DNA of 64,000 bases from Palsa-506 sp963707065 (GTDB taxonomy: Bacteria > Actinomycetota > Actinomycetes > Streptosporangiales > Streptosporangiaceae): the NCBI GenBank assembly GCA_963707065.1, contig CAVPPJ010000042.1, forward strand, positions 186,001 to 250,000. Direction: 5' to 3'. Under the pieces are notes generated by a model, which saw only the letters and a list, made by a program, of their open reading frames with translations, was not told where the DNA came from and did not search any database. Of this stretch, positions 62,021 to 64,000 are shown piece by piece (position 1 is the first letter of the stretch; every line of letters begins with the position of its first letter). The translations under genes and the position numbers were made by a program.

Positions 62021-62917
62021 CTAGCCGCGGTGGCCCGCGCCGAGATTGTCGTCGGCGTCGACGGGCAGCGACCCGTCGGCCGGCCCGGCATAAGGATCGC
62101 CGCGGCGCGCCCGGCGACGGTCGTTGGCCCACACGAATATCTCCGAGATCTCCACCAGGACCACGCAGGGCACCGCGAGCAGCAGCATGGTCAGCGGGTC
62201 CGGGCTTGGCGTGGCGATCGCGGCGAAGGCGAACACGCAGAAGATGATCATCCGGCGCCATTTCCGGAACCGCGCGTGGGTGAGCAGGCCGGCCAGGTTC
62301 AACAGCACCAGCACGAGCGGCAGCTCGAAGGCAAGGCCGAAGATCAGCAGCATCGCCATCGCGTAGCCAAGATAGGTACTGATCGTGATCAGCGGTATCA
62401 CGCCGTGCGGCACCAGGCCGAGCAGGAACCGCAGGCCCCGCGTCATCGCGAAGTAGGCGATCACCCCGCCGATCGCGAACAGCGGCACGGCGGCGCCGAC
62501 GAAGTAATACGCCCAGCGGCGTTCCCTGGAGTACAGGCCGGGGGCGATGAAGGCCCAGAACTGGTAGAGCCACACCGGGGAGGAGATCAGGATGCCGACC
62601 ACGAGCGAGAGCTTCAGCCGGATGAAAAAGGCGTCAAACAGGCCGTTGACGAACAGGTGGCAGCCCTTGGTGCCGAAAAGCCCGGGGGGCTGCGGGATCT
62701 TGCAGTACGGCGCCTCGATGAAGTGCCAGACGTGCGGGTAGATGAACCAGCCGATGATCATGCCGACAGCGAGCGCGAGCGCGGCCTTGACGACGCGGTT
62801 GCGTAGCTCGCGGAGGTGCTCCATGAGCGGCATCTGCGCGCCGTTGTTGACTGCCCTCGGCGCTCGCAGCCGTCCTCGCGAGCCCGCGGACCCCGTGGGC
62901 TCAGCCGGCGTTGTCAT
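62021..62917 (-). CDS. tatC: Sec-independent protein translocase TatC
   Basis: A 298-residue membrane protein with six helices. MPLMEHLRELRNRVVKA is the hallmark N terminus, with the conserved Glu that helps bind the twin-arginine signal, and FELPLVLVLLNLAGL with ATPSPDPLTMLLLAVPCVVLVE closes the family pattern. The C-terminal tail is charged and longer than in E. coli. It follows tatA by 13 nt. Confidence 0.95.
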   Translation of the reverse strand: MTTPAEPTGSAGSRGRLRAPRAVNNGAQMPLMEHLRELRNRVVKAALALAVGMIIGWFIYPHVWHFIEAPYCKIPQPPGLFGTKGCHLFVNGLFDAFFIRLKLSLVVGILISSPVWLYQFWAFIAPGLYSRERRWAYYFVGAAVPLFAIGGVIAYFAMTRGLRFLLGLVPHGVIPLITISTYLGYAMAMLLIFGLAFELPLVLVLLNLAGLLTHARFRKWRRMIIFCVFAFAAIATPSPDPLTMLLLAVPCVVLVEISEIFVWANDRRRARRGDPYAGPADGSLPVDADDNLGAGHRG

Positions 62918-62930
62918 CTACTGGTCAAGT

Positions 62931-63297
62931 TCAGCCGGGCTGGTTTCGCTGAGCTTCCGACAGCGGGACGCCGTTGACGGTCACGCCGTCGGCATCGGCC
63001 GTCTTGGCCTGCAGGTCATTGAGCTGCCGCTGCAGCTGCTCGATCTGCTGCTGCGGCGGCACCGGCGGCTGGGCCGGCGGCGGGGTAACCACCGTGCTGC
63101 TGGCAAACGGCGCGTTCAGCCGGCGCGGCGGTGTCGTCATGCGACAGGCCCTTGGTCTCCTGCTTGAAGATCTTCATGGCCTGGCCCAGCGACTTTGCCG
63201 AGCCCGGCAGCCTTTTCGCGCCGAACAGCACCATGAAAACGATCAGCAGGATGACAATGTGCCACGGGGCAAGTGCATCGCCCATGTCTGTCCCCAT
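62931..63297 (-). CDS. tatA: Sec-independent protein translocase TatA (one frame change near 63120)
   Basis: A single-helix TatA: WHIVILLIVFMVLFGAKRLP is the membrane helix and hinge, followed by the amphipathic helix GSAKSLGQAMKIFKQETKG. After SHDDTAAP the frame must change by one extra base at about 63120; the rest (LNAPFASSTVVTPPPAQ to SEAQRNQPG) reads in the next frame to a stop at 62931. The change lies in the dispensable tail, so both a truncated and a joined protein would keep the functional part. Upstream of tatC, as usual in actinobacteria. Confidence 0.88.
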
Positions 63298-63497
63298 TCA
63301 GCAGGAAGATCATTCCCGCGCAGCTGCGGTTACTTCCAGGAAAAGTCTACACGCGATACGTTCGGATCAAGCTGGCCATCCGGCTTGGTCGCCGACGCCG
63401 CCGGCCGGTTATTCGGGATAAGGCCGACCAGCTCCGGGCGCCTCGAGCAGCATGACTCAAGGGCTCGGATGCTGGCCGAAGCGTACCCGCTGCGGCG

Positions 63498-64000
63498 TCA
63501 TGCGTACAAGGCCAGCGCGGCCGTGGCGTCCGCGCGGATCTGGTCGGCCAGCGCGGGCGGGGCGATGACCCGGCCGTCCTCGCCGAGGCGCAGCGCGAGC
63601 CGCCGGACCCACCGGGTGTCGGGGGTGCGCAGGCTGATCCGGAGCCGGCCCTCGCCGATTTCCTCGATCCGCTCGCAGGGGTAATACTCGGCGACCCAGC
63701 GCCCGGTCGGCGATAGCTCCAGCAGCACGTGCACGTCATCGGCGGACGGCCGGAACAGGCCCTGGTCCACATCGACCGGGCGGGCGTCCCCGGGCACGGC
63801 GGCGGGGGTGTCCAGCACGGCGATCGCCATGACGCGATCAAGCCGGAACAGCCGGACCGACTCCGCCCGCAGGCACCATCCCTCCAGGTACGTCCGGCCC
63901 TCCACCACCAGCAGCCGCATCGGGTCAACATCTCGTTCCGTTGCCTCGTCGCGGCCGGGCACGTAGTAGGACAGGTGGATCCGGCGCTTGCTGGCGAGAG
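63498..64000 (-). CDS. pafC: WYL-domain regulator PafC, C-terminal part (5' end outside window)
   Basis: The gene continues past the window edge, and about 167 C-terminal residues are visible. RIHLSYYVPGRDEATERDVDPMRLLVVEGRTYLEGWCL is the WYL domain, and FRLDRVMAIAVLD with the C-terminal extension LRLGEDGRVIAPPALADQIRADATAALALY follows. PafC pairs with PafB in DNA-damage regulation in actinobacteria. Its place just before tatA-tatC-helicase is the usual paf-tat order. The downstream 200 nt to tatA contain no obvious gene. Confidence 0.85.
   Translation of the reverse strand, partial: LASKRRIHLSYYVPGRDEATERDVDPMRLLVVEGRTYLEGWCLRAESVRLFRLDRVMAIAVLDTPAAVPGDARPVDVDQGLFRPSADDVHVLLELSPTGRWVAEYYPCERIEEIGEGRLRISLRTPDTRWVRRLALRLGEDGRVIAPPALADQIRADATAALALYA

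Noticed and set aside
60227..62806. 859-residue open frame on the forward strand
   Set aside because: Antisense to the helicase and tatC genes; no domain, biased composition.

Overview
The window is a high-GC actinobacterial chromosome segment. Lineage markers are RbpA with a SigR-type promoter, a PafC-TatA-TatC-Ski2-like helicase block, a 13E12/DUF222 HNH gene, a DUF3817 protein and many genes that look leaderless. It resembles Streptosporangiales/Streptomycetales-type genomes, but the species cannot be told from the sequence. Genes are packed, often with ATGA or GTGA overlaps. I see no tRNA, rRNA, CRISPR array, insertion sequence or phage region.

Layout. 1-3.3 kb: ABC-2 exporter plus a NarL-type two-component system. 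3.4-6.6 kb: a divergent PRPP synthetase, a glycerate kinase and an adenylate-kinase-like protein. 6.7-10.9 kb: small membrane proteins, two RNA methyltransferases, a GDPD, rbpA and a polyprenol-phosphate mannosyltransferase. 11.5-13.7 kb: acetyl-CoA synthetase broken by six frame changes, then a strong terminator. 13.8-19.4 kb: beta-lysine catabolism, kdd-kamD-kamE-kal divergent from kamA. 19.4-25 kb: DinB-like protein, glycosyltransferase, MFS transporter, a three-gene cobalt-type nitrile hydratase with a split beta subunit, and lgt. 25-32 kb: O-methyltransferase, EamA exporter with a divergent Lrp regulator, C-N hydrolase, VOC protein, a less GC-rich creatinase/M24-like gene with a GntR regulator, and a GNAT. 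32-40.5 kb: a branched-chain-type ABC importer with two binding proteins, an ACMSD-like amidohydrolase and a beta-hydroxyacid dehydrogenase. 40.7-50.4 kb: an alpha/beta hydrolase, a LacI regulator, a very large GH38 mannosidase and an overlapping STAND/LuxR regulator. 50.6-54.4 kb: a long hairpin, an AMP-ligase-like fragment without its P-loop, and an M24 peptidase / acyl-CoA dehydrogenase / Lrp operon. 54.5-59 kb: PP2C phosphatase, 5'-3' exonuclease, cysteine dioxygenase and the HNH gene with a LexA-like box. 59-64 kb: helicase, tatC, tatA, pafC.

How the genes work together. The kam/kdd/kal set would take L-lysine through beta-lysine and 3,5-diaminohexanoate to 3-aminobutyryl-CoA and crotonyl-CoA; the cleavage enzyme Kce is not in the window. 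The liv importer is transcribed with the amidohydrolase, so it probably feeds a carboxylate or amino-acid catabolite into the cell. GH38 and its ATPase regulator are translationally coupled.

Two cross-cutting observations matter for reading the annotation. At least eleven single-base-type frame changes split otherwise perfectly conserved genes (acs, kdd, the alpha/beta hydrolase, GH38, the AMP-ligase fragment, tatA); several are one extra G or C, so sequencing or assembly error is the leading explanation. A dozen genes have a TAnnnT-like -10 element only 6-8 nt before the start codon, the signature of leaderless mRNA.
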